A stretch of 64,000 nucleotides of DNA, from assembly GCA_932521025.1 (NCBI GenBank), contig OW051468.1, positions 1,054,064-1,118,063 on the forward strand, written 5' to 3'. This DNA is from Oscheius onirici (lineage: Eukaryota > Nematoda > Chromadorea > Rhabditida > Rhabditidae). Positions within the stretch are counted from its first letter, which is position 1; each line of letters begins with the position of its first letter. Under the pieces are notes generated by a model that saw only the letters and a program-made list of their open reading frames with translations, had not been told where the DNA came from and searched no databases. The position numbers were made by a program, and so were the translations under genes. Positions 21,974-33,257 of this stretch are shown piece after piece.

Positions 21974-22881
21974 ATGGGCAAGCTGATTGTAGCCGCCTCG
22001 GCCTCCACTTTGGTCTTTTTGGCCGGATCCCTCTGGGTGATGGCTGGACTCCTTTCCGACATCAATGACCTTCAGGAGGAGATTGATCTCGGCATGCAAG
22101 AGTTCAGAGTATGTTTTTTTTACAAATCCAGTACAAAAAATCACTCTAGGTTCTGTCAGCTGACACCTGGAGCCGCATCATGGTCAAGCACACGAATCCG
22201 ACTGGAGCCTCGGATGCTCCTCCCACCTTCGTCACCCTCTTCGCCGGTCGTCACAAGAGATCCAACGAGCAGTGTAATTGTGGTCCCCGTTCCGAGGGCT
22301 GTCCTGCCGGACCTCCTGGAGCCCCAGGAGAGCGTGGAGAACCGGGAGAGCCCGGTCCCAATGGAGATGATGGAAGACCCGGAGCTCCTGGAGTCGTCGT
22401 CGCCGTCACTCACGACATTCCCGGCGGTTGTATCAAGTGTCCGGCTGGACCACCAGGCCCGAGAGGACCTGCCGGAAACCCCGGACCCAATGGACCTCCC
22501 GGCAGACCTGGACCCAAGGGACCGCTCGGAGCTCCTGGACCCAGAGGAGGACCTGGAGAAGCCGGAGACGAAGGACATCCCGGAAATCCTGGAAGACCTG
22601 GACCTGCCGGACCCCGTGGTCAGCCCGGAACTGATTACAAGCCTGGAAACCCAGGAAGACCTGGTCCTCCTGGACCTCGTGGACCCCCAGGACCTGGAGG
22701 AGAACCTGGAGCTCCTGGTAGCGATGGAAAGCCAGGAAACAAGGGACAACCGGGTCGCGATGGACAACCCGGACACGGAGGAAAGGCCGGTACTTGTGGA
22801 CGTCCCGGAGAGGACGGAAAGCCCGGCTCCGATGCTGCCTACTGTCCTTGTCCTGGTCGCAGCGTCTTTGCCAAGGTCTAG
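21974..22881 (+). CDS. Cuticle collagen, right inverted copy, 288 aa
   Basis: Exons 21974-22108 and 22150-22881. The protein matches the left copy residue for residue as far as I compared, with the same GRHKR site, Cys clusters and Gly-X-Y blocks. The 41-base intron is also identical. Similarity starts about 20 bases before the ATG (CCAGTTGTCTCAAC) and stops about 30 bases after the stop codon, just past AATAAA. The duplicated unit is therefore little more than the transcribed region. That pattern suits gene conversion or a very recent inverted duplication; an assembly artefact cannot be excluded. Confidence 0.95.
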
Positions 22882-23015
22882 ATGCACAAATAAAGATTCT
22901 TTCGCTTCTTTAATTGTTTCATTGAAAGAGTCAATTTTTTTCCAAAAACACAAGTTACAAAAAGTTTTTCGCTTCTTTTACAAACACAAAAAATCAAAAA
23001 GAGTCATTAGTACAT

Positions 23016-24220
23016 ATGGTATCTTCGCAGAGACTTGGCTTTGTACTTCTTGTCGTGATGCTTCTACCAGGTAGGTCTTCTGGACAGAGACAGAAACCAA
23101 AAACTTTCAAAACGAGGAGACTTCTGCAAGCCGCCAGGAAACGACAGCTGTAGGGAAATGTTCGGCAACTTGACGATCAGACAAGGAGAGTCAAGACGCT
23201 GGCCGAGTCTTGAAAAACTTTACGGCCGACTAGTCGTAGAGGGACGTAGCGTCTCCTTGCCGGCTCTGAAAGAGATTGTCGGGCAGTTGCCACTGGTGGT
23301 CATAAGGACAGGACGAGTTCATTTGCCCGGATTGGAGAGACTGACAGCATTGGACAACAGCTCAGAACCAGTCGTCATCATTGAAGGAAAAGTCGTGTTG
23401 GATACAGAGACGCTGGTGAGACTCAATCAGACGTCCGGAGGAAGAATCACAGTTGACGAGATGAGTCTGGAGGAGTTTGTCTGGCTCAGTAAGTCTAGCC
23501 TCTTTGTTTCTCTTTCCCTCTGTCCCTCTGTCCCTCAATCACTTTTTTCCAGTCAGTCCAAGAGAATCCGACTACTCGGACGTCGTCTTCATCGTGCTCT
23601 GTCTCCTGTTCGGCCTGCTTCTGCCCTACGCCATCGTCAAAGTCGTCCACCAGATCGAAATCCGCGTTCGCGAGTGGAAAGTTCACGACGACGTGGCACT
23701 CATGAAGACGTTTCTACTTGACCGTCGACGCGAGAATCTCTCCCGTCTGGATGCCTACGTTGATCGCGCCAATGAACCTCATCTCGCCCACGATTTGCAC
23801 AAGATTCTCGGCGTGCCGGTGCCGAAAAAGGCCACCGGACTACCTTACCGTCACGATCCAATGCGAAGCGACGAGTGGGCTGAAGAGTGCGAGCTGCGAA
23901 GTCGGAACGAAAAGTACGAGAAGCTGTTCAGCTTACAATTAGAGTTTGATGCTGATGAGGACAAGGACGACGAAGTGGCCGATCTGCGCTTGGAGCGGCT
24001 TCAAGAGGACAAGATGAGAGCACAGTTGACGCGACAGAGCCGCTCAAGACCAATCTCAAGCTCAAGACGGGACAAGAGCCTGATGGTACGGTATCAAGAG
24101 GCCCGGGAGACGAGTGAGGACAGAGCCAGGAAGAATACGGACGACTGGGATGAGACGCCGTACGACGAGGAGATTGGAGAAGAAGAACTGGGCCGATGGG
24201 AAAAATCAGTGGTTTTTTAA
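23016..24220 (+). CDS. Type I membrane protein with Receptor-L-like ectodomain, about 364 aa
   Basis: Exons are 23016-23070 (signal peptide, FVLLVVMLLPG), about 23117-23488, and 23553-24220. The ectodomain begins DFCKPPGNDSC and continues with GNLTIRQGE, WPSLEKLYGRLVVEG and LVVIRTGRVHLPGLERL. This repeating pattern of short strands resembles the Receptor L domain of insulin/EGF receptors and its nematode relatives. One membrane span (VVFIVLCLLFGLLLPYAIV) precedes a charged cytoplasmic tail of about 200 residues with no kinase. The first intron uses an unusual acceptor (ending ACGAG or GAGGAG), so the exon 2 start is uncertain by one codon. Ligand and partner are unknown. Confidence 0.72.
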
Positions 24221-24805
24221 AGAGATTATGGTATGATAAAGTCGTGATTTTCTTTTGGGGTTTGAGTAGGAGAGAGACTGAGGCAGAGAGTCAGTTTTGG
24301 AGACTTTTTGCAAAGATTTAAGCGTTTTTTGTCGACCAACTGGACCAGAATACCTGATCCAAAAAGAGCCTGACCTGGTAAAAAGGACCGAACACCCATC
24401 CCAGCCTCGATACGCAATTTGAATTTTCAAAGCCAAAACTATAACAATTTTTAAAGTTCAATTTTTATTGTTTCTCCAACTACTATCACTGATTCCATCA
24501 CCACTCGCGTAACCTCTTGAAATCTCTGGCCCAAGCCGACACACTCTCTTTTATCTCTATGACCGGGCAGGCATAAGTGCTTGGTAGATGTAGGTTCGAT
24601 CGGGAGGGTAGACCGCTCCTGGTATATTTTTCTTTTTTTGTGCTGTTTAATTCTGAGGAGGGACCAGCGCATTGAGTAGCCCTACAGATCGACCTGTCTC
24701 TTTTGTCTCCAGTAGTGGTTCCTTACTGAAATGATGACATTTATGGCTAATTTGAGAGACAGAGAGAGAGAGATAGGAACAGAGGGACACAGAAACAGAT
24801 AGACT
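24221..24805. other. Intergenic; nothing recognised
   Basis: AT-rich and purine-rich sequence with no exon, RNA gene or clear repeat boundary. TTTTTATTG at 24463-24471 could be a minus-strand poly(A) signal but has no gene attached. Confidence 0.35.
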
Positions 24806-25117
24806 GAGAGCAGGCAGGGCAAAGCTGGCCCGAAATCAGGCCAGCGGCCAGGTGTCAACTTTGCGGCGGGCTAAAAAAATTCATTTCGCATTTATTTCTG
24901 ATTTACAAAAAGGGGGTGTTTTTTGACCAAAAAGTGCATTTTTTCATCATTTTTAGTCGAAAAAAGTCAGCAAAATATAACAATATTACTATTCTTTTTT
25001 TAGCTCTAAAAGTCGCTCAAATGCACTATAATATGACCAACTTCATTTTTTGGTCTGATCCCGATCCGACGGCCAAGTCTGAAAACCGGGCCGATGTCCA
25101 GGCCGGAGCCAGCTCTA
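24806..25117. mobile_element. GGCCGG-end MITE related to 36613-36938
   Basis: The sequence is an inverted relative of the element at 36613-36938. It shares CCGATCCGACGGCCAAGTCTG, TTTTTTGACCAAAAAGTGCA and TAACAATATTA in reverse order, and has CTGGCCCG/CCGGAGCC-rich ends. Its exact ends and target duplication are less clear than in the other copy. Confidence 0.65.
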
Positions 25118-25194
25118 AGAGACATTAAATAATCTCATATTCAGGGACAGCATCTATACCTAGGCGATCGTGGAAATTTGCACGACACGGTCAG

Positions 25195-25590
25195 CATACG
25201 TGACCGGACTTCCATCCTTCCCTTCTCATTTGAACTAGATGGATGCAACTGGGATGGTCGGCTTGCTGCTGATCTGTTCAACACAATGAAATATCCCTTA
25301 GTAAACTTGAGCATACAGATTCGACAGTCCCACAAAACTGTCTGGAAGCCATGGATGGTCAATGTCGTAGCTATCATATTTAACCGAAACGCTACCTCAG
25401 ATGACTGGAAGCTAGTCGAACAGAGTGTGAGTTTCAGATACTCCAACTGATCAATCGGCTTACTTTAGAAGCCTCAAAATGTTTGGCTTGGTAGTGATGA
25501 ACAGAAACCACTGGGGGAACTCTGCAACTTTGCCAAATGTATTTTTTGGAATCTCTGCTGTTGCTATTAGAGGCATTGTTGAGGTACGGT
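25195..25590 (+). pseudogene. Gene fragment of unknown family, repeated at 1.6 kb
   Basis: The frame starting near 25178 reads like protein (DRTSILPFSFELDGCNWDGR, then KTVWKPWMVNVVAIIFNRN). A further stretch after 25468 reads KPQNVWLGSDEQKPLGELCN. No start, end or family is recognised and no signal peptide is present. A more decayed copy lies at 1600-1790. Probably a truncated duplicate. Confidence 0.35.
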
Positions 25591-25665
25591 TTCTGTCCCT
25601 GTCCCTGTCTCCCAATATCAGAACAAGGAGATTTTGGTCTCTTTATTCCACATTTATCTCCTTGC

Positions 25666-27284
25666 CTACGACTTCTGCAGCTGCAGATTGCTTCTCTTGT
25701 AGTAGAGGGCAGTCTCGTGGACGAGGAAGGCAATCTGTCCGATGGTGATGGGCGGGCGGAGCGATTCGACAATCTTGACGAGACTGACACATTCCTCCAC
25801 TGTCAAAGTACCACAGCGATAGAGTTTCCTGATGGCGTTGACGGCCAGCTGACGATCACACTGCACATCTCCCAGAGCCGCTTGCAGCTGCTCCGACGCC
25901 GTCTTGGCGTGCTGATCGAGACGGGCACGATTCCTGGCCAGCCAGTCGAAGGCGATCCTCTTGTGCGGCGAACAGCCACAGCGATCCATCACAGCTCCCA
26001 GTCGAAGCACCTCGTCCATGTTCAGATCAAGTCTAGCCGCCGTCTGCTGAACTGGCGGAAGTTGAGCAGAGCGCAGGGGATTGGCACCGGATTCGGGCAT
26101 CATGAGCATAGGGTTCTGCATGAGTCGAGGAGCGGCTCTTGGAGGCTGAGCAGCAGCCCAATCGTCGCTTCGCTGCTCGTGACGGTTCTTGCTTCCAGGG
26201 GTCGGTCCTGTCGGAGTCCTCAGTCCAGTAGTGGTTTCAGCTTGTCCAGAGACTTGAGGTCGCGGAGCTTGGACAGTCGGAGCAGCAGCTGGATACTGTT
26301 TTCCGGAACCTGAAAAGACTGTTTTAGAGAGACAGGGAGACAGAGAGAGACAGAGGACAGCTAGTCTGAAAGACAGAGGGACAGAGGGACAGAGGGACAG
26401 AGGGACAGAGGGACAGAGGGACAGAGGGACAGAGGGACAGAGAGACAGAGAGACAGAGGGACAGAGGGACAGAGGGACAGAGGGACAGAGAGACAGAGGG
26501 ACAGAGGGACAGAGGGACAGAGGGACAGAGGGACAGAGGGACAGAGGGACAGAGGGACAGAGAGACAGAGGGACAGAGGGACAGAGGGACAGAGGGACAG
26601 AGGGACAGAGACAAACAAACCTGATCCCTTGGCGATCTTTGGAGTAGTGGGAACAGGATTTGCAGCAGCAGGGACCAGATTGACTCCCGGCTGAAGAGGA
26701 GCAGTCGCATTCAGAGTCTGCACAGTTGCCGGCGACAGTTCCACAGTCACAGCACTCTTATTGCGTTCCTTGGCCGTCTTCAGCTGCTGGTCCGATTCGG
26801 GAATCTGCAACATTGTCTCTTTGCTACCCTTCTTCTTCTTATGTCTCTCCTTCCTGGCAGCATTCTGAACCGGACTGACGGTAGGCATAGGCGGATCGCT
26901 GCTCTTCTTCTCACCACTGGCTGGCAACATGAGCTGTTTCCTCTCGCCGCTGGTTGGCAAAGAAGGCTGCTGCTTCCTTGTCTCGTCAGTAGATTTCATT
27001 CCAGACGGCGTCAAGCCAGCTTCCTGCTTCTGTACCTTCTTCTTGGTGTCTCCGCTACGCTGCAGCTGACCGGGAATGGGAGCTATCGGAACTGACTGCT
27101 TCTTGTGATGCGACACCCTCTTCTCGTGCTGGCCACCAGTTCTCTTCTTCTTCTTCTTCTTTTTGTTCTTCTCGGCCACTCCGGCTGGCTGTCCAGACTT
27201 GGCTGGCTTCCTTCTCGGGGCTCTCATCTTCTGCTTGAACTCTGGCGTGTCCTTGACCAAGACGACTCCTTCGTCCTTTGTCAT
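25666..27284 (-). CDS. Lysine-rich nuclear-type protein of unknown function, 435 aa
   Basis: Two exons, 26621-27284 and 25666-26309, join in phase (phase 1) to 1308 bases. The start is the Met of MTKDEGVVLV, immediately after a CTTCCAG acceptor, which suits a trans-spliced or 5'-UTR-spliced leader. The first half is basic and low-complexity (NKKKKKKKRTGGQHEKR, later RKERHKKKKG), like a nuclear or nucleolar localisation region. The C-terminal third is folded-looking and helical (LDLNMDEVLRLGAVMDRCGC, later LAVNAIRKLYRCGTLTVEEC, PPITIGQIAFLVHETALYY). I do not recognise that domain. The 311-base intron is mostly the GGGACAGA octamer array. TTTATT just beyond the stop is the poly(A) signal on this strand. 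Confidence 0.7.
26371..26610. repeat. (GGGACAGA)n octamer array, about 30 units, intronic
   Basis: A tandem array of GGGACAGA with occasional GAGACAGA units fills most of the single intron of the lysine-rich gene. Translated frames across it (Leu-Cys-Pro-Ser-Val repeats) are artefacts. Confidence 0.95.
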
Positions 27285-27602
27285 CTGGAAGCTACTGGAG
27301 GAAAAAGAGAGTCCCTGTCCCTTTCTGTAATACGAAACCACTGTCTAGAGAGCAGAAGCGAACAAACCTTTAGCCTTTAGTAGAATCCAGTGAATTGATT
27401 TCCTTTGAGAAAACTTATTGTCTTTGTTTTTTTTTTTTACAAAAAGGAACTTTTCAATTGGAAAACAAAAAACTTTCAGAAAAGTTCAAAACTTGTTCAC
27501 ATGATTGCAATTAGATTGTTTTTGCATGAAAAACTAGTGTTTTGAAATTTTGTCTATAAAAAGACTCACAATTCCGAAGAGTGCTGTTCTACTGGAGCTA
27601 CG
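27285..27602. promoter_or_regulatory. Divergent promoter region with TATA box at 27556-27562
   Basis: The 318 bases between the lysine-rich gene (-) and the cysteine-rich gene (+) include TATAAAA at 27556-27562, 41 bases before the downstream ATG, and a T-run at 27428-27440. No other feature is seen. Confidence 0.55.
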
Positions 27603-28133
27603 ATGATCAAAAATGCACTGTTTCTACTACTGATCCCAGCAGTCTATCCCAACGAGCAGTGGAACGCCTGCACCAAGAGCCTGAGAAACGCCGATCAGCT
27701 TCAGCCCGAAAAGGTTCCCTTGGCCAATGTCCTCTCCTACTGCCATACTCTCCGAACGGATTTGGCCGCCTGTCTGAGCCACAAAAAGCACCTCACTCCG
27801 GAGCAGGACGACGGTAGTAAGGCCTCCCGCGGAAAAATCCTCGTCGACATGATAGAAGAAACTCAGGGCAACCAGGAAGTCGTCCATCTCGCCCGGTACT
27901 ACTTTTCCGCCTGCGTCTATTCGGACATCGGAACGTGGATCAGGAATGACTCTTGCTACTACGCCATGCTGCACGACTGTGTTCAGAGGGACGGGGACTG
28001 CTACGGCATGAAATGCCGCTCTGAGGACGATCCGACAGTCTACAAAAGTGAGCCAATGGATGAAACTAAGAGAACTAGACTGGAAGAATACTTCCTAGCT
28101 CTCTGCTTCGGAATCGTCCTCTTCGTTTACTGA
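27603..28133 (+). CDS. Small cysteine-rich secreted, probably GPI-anchored protein, 176 aa
   Basis: An intronless gene. A signal peptide (IKNALFLLLIPAVYP) is followed by about 11 cysteines in the mature part (ACTKSL, YCHTLRTDLAACL, SACVYSD, SCYYAMLHDCVQRDGDCYG, MKCR). A C-terminal hydrophobic run (YFLALCFGIVLFVY) ends at the stop, the classic GPI-attachment signal. AATAAA lies about 18 bases beyond the stop and TATAAAA upstream. The cysteine pattern recalls nematode DUF19-like secreted proteins, but I cannot assign the family with confidence. Its role is unknown; a surface or cuticle-associated location is inferred. Confidence 0.75.
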   Translation: MIKNALFLLLIPAVYPNEQWNACTKSLRNADQLQPEKVPLANVLSYCHTLRTDLAACLSHKKHLTPEQDDGSKASRGKILVDMIEETQGNQEVVHLARYYFSACVYSDIGTWIRNDSCYYAMLHDCVQRDGDCYGMKCRSEDDPTVYKSEPMDETKRTRLEEYFLALCFGIVLFVY

Positions 28134-28546
28134 CTGTGGTGAAGTGTAAATAAAATGAGAACTAGGACAGTTTTGAGACAGACAGAGTAAATCACTACAG
28201 CCTACTGTAACGATCTGTTAGTCCCTCTTTGTTTTTCTACTTTTCCCGCCCTTTTCCCCTATTTACGGATAACGGTAGTCCCAGTTACGTATCTATTTAA
28301 TTGCTGACGCGCCCTACGAATTTTCGCAGCAGTTGTCTTACAAGGGAATGTTTTTAGTCGAATCCCGGATATCGGAACGAGCTTGGTACTATTCGAAAGA
28401 GCACAAAAAATCATGTTGTTTCCCAGATTTTCAGCTGCCGAATGAATTGCTGCTGTCCCCTGGAACCATTTCAATGTTCAAAATACCATTTTGGTCGCCC
28501 AAGCAAACTTCAAAATTCGAGTCGAAAACGTTTTTTTGGTCCCAAG
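28134..28546. other. Intergenic; nothing recognised
   Basis: No exon, RNA or repeat boundary is supported in this stretch before the hAT element. Confidence 0.35.
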
Positions 28547-28726
28547 CAGGGGTGTGCGAAAGTACCGTATACTCGAAAGTCGAAAGTAGCGCCAACTCTT
28601 AACCATACACGTCGATACTCAAGAGGATTTGAAAATCAGCTGCGTATCGACGCCAATGATTAAAAGTTGGTGGGCGGCCATGGCGGCTTTCGACTCTCGA
28701 GTATACGGTACTTTCGCACATCCCTG
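28547..28726. mobile_element. hAT-type MITE, copy 2, with 8-base target duplication
   Basis: A 180-base element nearly identical to 796-978, including CAGGGGTGTGCGAAAGTACC at the left and CTTTCGCACATCCCTG at the right. It is flanked by GTCCCAAG on both sides (28539-28546 and 28727-28734). Two copies with different exact 8-base duplications establish a mobile family. Confidence 0.94.
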
Positions 28727-28734
28727 GTCCCAAG

Positions 28735-29924
28735 TGATGTTCTGCAATGTTGTAGAGTATACGTTTCGCTACATTTTTGTAGAACATACAAAAGCTGTGA
28801 AAACACATCTTCCGTTAGAAACAAGACTCCCTTCCCTCCCTATTTCTAGCGTTGTTTGGCTCAACTGTTTCCGATTGTTTCCGATGCTCAATCTTGTGAT
28901 CAAGTCATCGTGTTGTCACATTTTTTTATCTGTTCCCGTTTTTTTTGTGATCAATTTAGCCAAGAATAAATCGGTTTTATAAACCCTCGTGTTATTTCGT
29001 ATTTGTCGACAAAGTCTGTCGATATCGGTTTTTTAGGGAATTGTTATTCTCCTCGTTTTCCACAGCTATCAAATGATAGATAGTTGGGTGCACCTTCCTC
29101 ATCCGGACAGAAAACCCGTGATCTCCGTTACTACAGTAAACAGTACTCTTCAACTCTTTACTGTCCTTTAATCGATCGCGAATACAGTCCCTATGCTGGT
29201 CCATCCAACTGCAAAACTTCACAATACATCAGCCTATCTGAAGATCTTTTTCCACTCTATTTCTGAAATTGGTCCCCCTCTCATTCTCATCGAATCCGGC
29301 GAAGGAAAGAAGTGATCATGACGCATCACATTCTTCGGAAACTGGCAATGAACAAAAGGAAATCCATGTAAGAGATCTGAAATTTGCTTGATTGATGTGT
29401 CTGAATAGAAAAAAGAGATGAAAACTGAAAGAGAATTGGAAACGCAGGTTTTCGGGACGGCTGTTGCTATAGAAAAAAAGCCATTTTCGGGGCCGGGTGG
29501 TCTGCTTGACAGATGGGTTTCACCACAAAGATAGGCGTATTGTGAAAGTCTAGAAATGTAGAAAGCGTCCAAGTTTTGTGCCCTCTAGGTTGCAGAAGTC
29601 TCTTGAACAGTCACTCTTTGGTGTGGGAGACTAATAGGGGCAAGACCATCATCAATCATTTGAATACTCGAACTCTCGACGGCCAAGCTCGTCTTGTTCT
29701 GGAACTCGCAGTCTATATGTATTACGAGTTGGTGCGCAGCCAAATTTGAATTGTCGCTATCCGGAAATCCGAACATCGCTGCCACCAAGTGTTACTGGCC
29801 AGCTCATCAAGCCATCTGCCACCAGCTCTTCTTGATCTTTCTCTCGGTAATTTTTTTGGTCCATCGAGTCGCTATATCCCAGTTGTTGTCCTTCAAGACA
29901 GATGTCAGTGTCAATACTCACGAG
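28735..29924. other. No intact gene; hairpin, possible terminal exon and R1 copy
   Basis: 28735-28800 is a GCAATGTTGTAG-type palindrome. At 28992-29222 (-) a protein-like frame (CSWMDQHRDCIRDRLKDSKE, then KVHPTIYHLIAVENEE) follows a TTTTGCAG acceptor but has no partner exon. 29355-29530 is an inverted R1 copy. At 29600-29720 (+) a frame reads INHLNTRTLDGQARLVLELA before a stop; it may be a relic. Confidence 0.35.
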
Positions 29925-32015
29925 GGACGTCACAGGTTTTGTAGAACTGCGTCGGGAAGAGCTCTCCCTTGGAGTTGCAGCGGAACTGGAACTCAGTCTG
30001 ACTGGGCGGCCGGCATCTGACCGTGATGCTCCCATTGAAAGGGATGGGCTCCGGCATTGCCATCATCAGCTGACCTCGCAGTGTCTCGTAGAGGAGGTCG
30101 AAAGTGCAGGAGAACTTGCCACAATTTTCTGGAATTTTCCTTGTTTCCGAGAAAAAAAGGATACTCACGTGGGATCGAACAGATTCCCAGAGCCGCTCCC
30201 TCTTCCTTCGGTTCCTGAGCCGGGAAGACCTGTTCAACAATTTTTCCGTAAAAAGAAAGTCGGAGTAGTCTCAGGAGTCCTTCCTGGTTCAGTCGATCTC
30301 ATATCTGTCATGGTCCGTCTCTCTCCAGTGCTCGTCGTAATATCCGGAAGTACAGTAGTCATCTTCTCCTTCTTCTCAGTAGTTCCTTCAGTAGTCGAAC
30401 TAGTAGTCTTGTTGGAAGAGAAAGAGTCAGAGGGAGTGACAGGAGGGAGAGTTGACTGGCCAAAAGGAGTCTTGACAGGTACAGTAGTCACGGTAGAACT
30501 GGTAGGAGCTTGGGTAGTCGAGACAGTGGAACTTTCCTCGGAACTGACATTCTCATCCGGTATAGTAGTCTCTGGATGACCCAGTTCAGTCGAGGAGAGA
30601 GTCGAAGAGACAGTAGTTTCAGAAGTCGAGGAAGGTAGAGTCTGTTCCAAAGCATCAGTAGTTCCGGAAATGTCTGTGGAACTGGAGGAGGAGACAATTT
30701 GAGTCAAAGTTTCCAAAGAACTCTTTCCGGTAGAGACAGAGACAGTCTCTTTGGGTTCAGCTACAGTAGAGACGGTAGCACTGCTCAGTAGAGAGACTGG
30801 GACAGAGCTGGTACTCTCCACTGGACTTACAGTAGTTTGTTCCAGAGAACGGGAATACGTAGGACTAGAGAGTCGGTCAGCCGTTGACACAGTAGACAAG
30901 ACAGTACTCTTGGTAGTTCCTACTGTAGACGGACTCTCAGAAGGATTTCCAGTCGAAGAAGTCGGAGTAGACACTTCCTTGACCAAACTAGTCAGTTCCT
31001 CAAGGACAGTAGTAGCCGTGGAGGTCGAGGAAGAGGGTACAGTAGCGGGAGAAGTCTTTACAGTACTTTCAGTAGTAGGGACCGAAGAACTAGTCGAAGT
31101 TGGGAGAGATAAACTAGTCGAGCTAGAGGGACTAGGAGAACTGGAGGAAGAGAAAGACGGAGCCCGAGTAGAGGTCGAAGTTGAGGCGGAAGTCGGGACC
31201 GAGGAGGAAGTAGACAGTAGACGGAGCCGAAGAAGGACTGGTAGATGCCGGAGCGGTCGAAGAACTCGTCCTAGTCGTTGGGAAAGAAGAAGTCGTTGTT
31301 GAAGAACGACTCGTCGAAGAGCTCTAAAACTTGAAAATTGCTTGTACATAATTTGCTTGTTTGTACTTTTTTGCTAATAATTGTAATTCACAAAGAAAAA
31401 GGACATAAAAACATTTTGAAGTCTGCTCTTAAAAGAGCTACAGTAACCCGAAATTCTCCTTGGCCAAATTTATGTGGGCGTTTGTTCAAGATTCTTCTAC
31501 CGTACTTCTGCGAGTCTTATCATGTTACTTGACTTAGAAAAAGATACTCACGATTTTCGGGGTAGTCAAAGAGGTCGGCTCAGAAGTCGAAGTGGTAGCA
31601 GGACTAGAAGCTGCAGTACTCTTCATAGTCGGCACAGAGGACGTGGGACTCGCTTTCTCAGCTATAACTTGTCAGTTTTTGTTTGTTTTTGTATCTTACT
31701 TGTCGAAGAAGTTGCTGACGAAGGAACAGGAGAAGATGCAGTACTCGGATCCAGACTAGTAACCGCAGAACTCGACGACGGAGAACTTGTCGGAGAGGTC
31801 CAGGTAGTTGAAGTCAGTTCAGTCGTACTTTCCGTAGTCGTTGTCCTAAACTGACACCCATATTTTTTAGTGATTGTAAGAGAAAACTCACGCAATAGCC
31901 CAAATCGTAAGGGTTAACGTCCCGAACAAGGTTGAGAGCAATATTGTTGTAGCCAATTGGGGCGACGGCTCCCCCCCAGAATGAGGAGGAGAGCAAGCTT
32001 GAGCAATGTTGCCAT
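29925..32015 (-). pseudogene. Broken inverted copy of the mucin/CTLD/EGF receptor gene (5' part only)
   Basis: Homologous to exons 1-7 of the gene at 45692-51278. Exon 1 (31892-32015) is 124 bases against 123 in the intact copy. The extra base is in a run of seven G just after the signal peptide, which shifts the frame. Exon 2 (31700-31850) has the same length as its partner; exon 3 (31552-31661) is five codons longer. Exon 4 (Ser/Thr-rich, from 31323) runs straight into the end of exon 6: the CTLD-like part is deleted and the junction leads to a stop at 30234-30236. Homology ends after exon 7 (about 29930), so the EGF and membrane exons are missing. If the G-run were a sequencing error the product would be a secreted Ser/Thr-rich protein only. 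Confidence 0.85.
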
Positions 32016-33257
32016 TGCTTAAATTTCGAAATTATATATGTATTCTTTAGAAGGCAGGAAAAATGCCACTAATAGACCCTAAAGAATTGGAAGAAATGAG
32101 GCCAAAAGTTCGGAGAGCCGAACTCGGCCCGTGTCGGTAAGAGGAATGAGGGCCGAGACTCCGCCCCTTTGCCCTGGGGTAAAAGGGAGGAACGAACCAA
32201 TTGTAAGCAGTGATGATTGAGAGAATCTTACAGTACTTCAAGGAATTATGTGTAGATATTGCGCAGATATCACTCTGGCCTGGTTCTAGGGACAAGTTGG
32301 AGTTCAACGGCAACACATGTAAGAATAGACCTCAAAATCTGTTGGTCAAAAGCTGTCAAATATAACCTATACCGATCTTTGTCTGAACTTCTTCTCTAAG
32401 AAGAAATCTTACTAAACTTTGGTTATCTATCAGAATTCTTTTAGTAAACTCTATATAGCTTCCTGAATTTCACTACACGGAAATTGTAGGAACTGTGGAA
32501 AATGGAGAGAAGTTGTCAGATGAAGGGTCAGAAACAAATCAAGTCCAAGACTGACTATATAGTCTTTCAGATGGTAATGTTCTTCCTTACAGTATCCTTA
32601 AGAATCAAAGAATCAAGCATCCTAGTTCAGGTGGTGGGCGATCTCTTCGTTTGGTACACACATGCCAGGCGGTTGCTACCAATTCAGAGACAATGATGGC
32701 TCCGATGGGTTCGGCGACGTCAATCAAACCTTTGTCAGACGAGTAGGCGGAAGTAGGAACGTTTTCAAAGCTTGTGTTGAGAGAAGCTTCCACTGTACGT
32801 TGATATTGATAAAGTAATATCTCAGACTGTGAGGTCCCAGTTTATCCGCAATCTTTATCTCTCTGAAATCGTTTCGGTCCGTATAATGCCAGGCGCCTTG
32901 GGTTGGTACACAGATGCCAGTCGGTTGCTACTCATTTCCATATAATGATGGACTCGGAGAACTCACTGAAAGAATACGGTAGATGAGGCAAATAAATGAG
33001 GCTCCTGAATCAGAAGGCCAATTGGACACCTCGGGAAAACTTGGCAAAACATTAAATTCTTTAAACACAGACTCTCGAAAGTTGTTATCTTACGCTTGTT
33101 CTCTGAAATTTATCGCAGACCACCCAGTAGCAAGCAAGCCAATTGATCAGACTGACAATGATTAGATCTTTTGTCTTAGCCGACATAACCTGCCGTAAAA
33201 CTGAAAATAGTTAGCCATCATCTTCGACTGGAACCACAGACACTTTAGAGCTTGACC
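32016..33257. other. Intergenic; promoter copy and decayed Gly-Cys-Tyr gene fragments
   Basis: 32050-32200 is similar to the promoter region at 45545-45640 of the intact mucin gene, shown by a shared GGCCCTCATTCCTC stretch read on the minus strand. 32630-32820 (+) contains a coding-like fragment (GTHMPGGCYQFRDNDGSDGF, later RNVFKACVERSFHC). A second, shorter relative is at 32895-32985. Related fragments recur at 39.1, 43.4 and 45.1 kb. No intact gene is supported. Confidence 0.45.

Noticed and set aside
23071-23119. Reading through the first intron of the Receptor-L gene
   Set aside because: Without splicing the frame stops near 23150 before the conserved GNLTI region; a 46-49 base intron restores the frame.
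26371-26610. Leu-Cys-Pro-Ser-Val repeat protein on the minus strand
   Set aside because: Translation of the octamer array inside the intron of the lysine-rich gene; the flanking exons splice cleanly around it.
30751-31302. Val/Glu/Ser-rich frame opposite the left mucin copy (and 46350-47321 opposite the right)
   Set aside because: Antisense reading of the Ser/Thr-rich exon; no splice sites or signal peptide.
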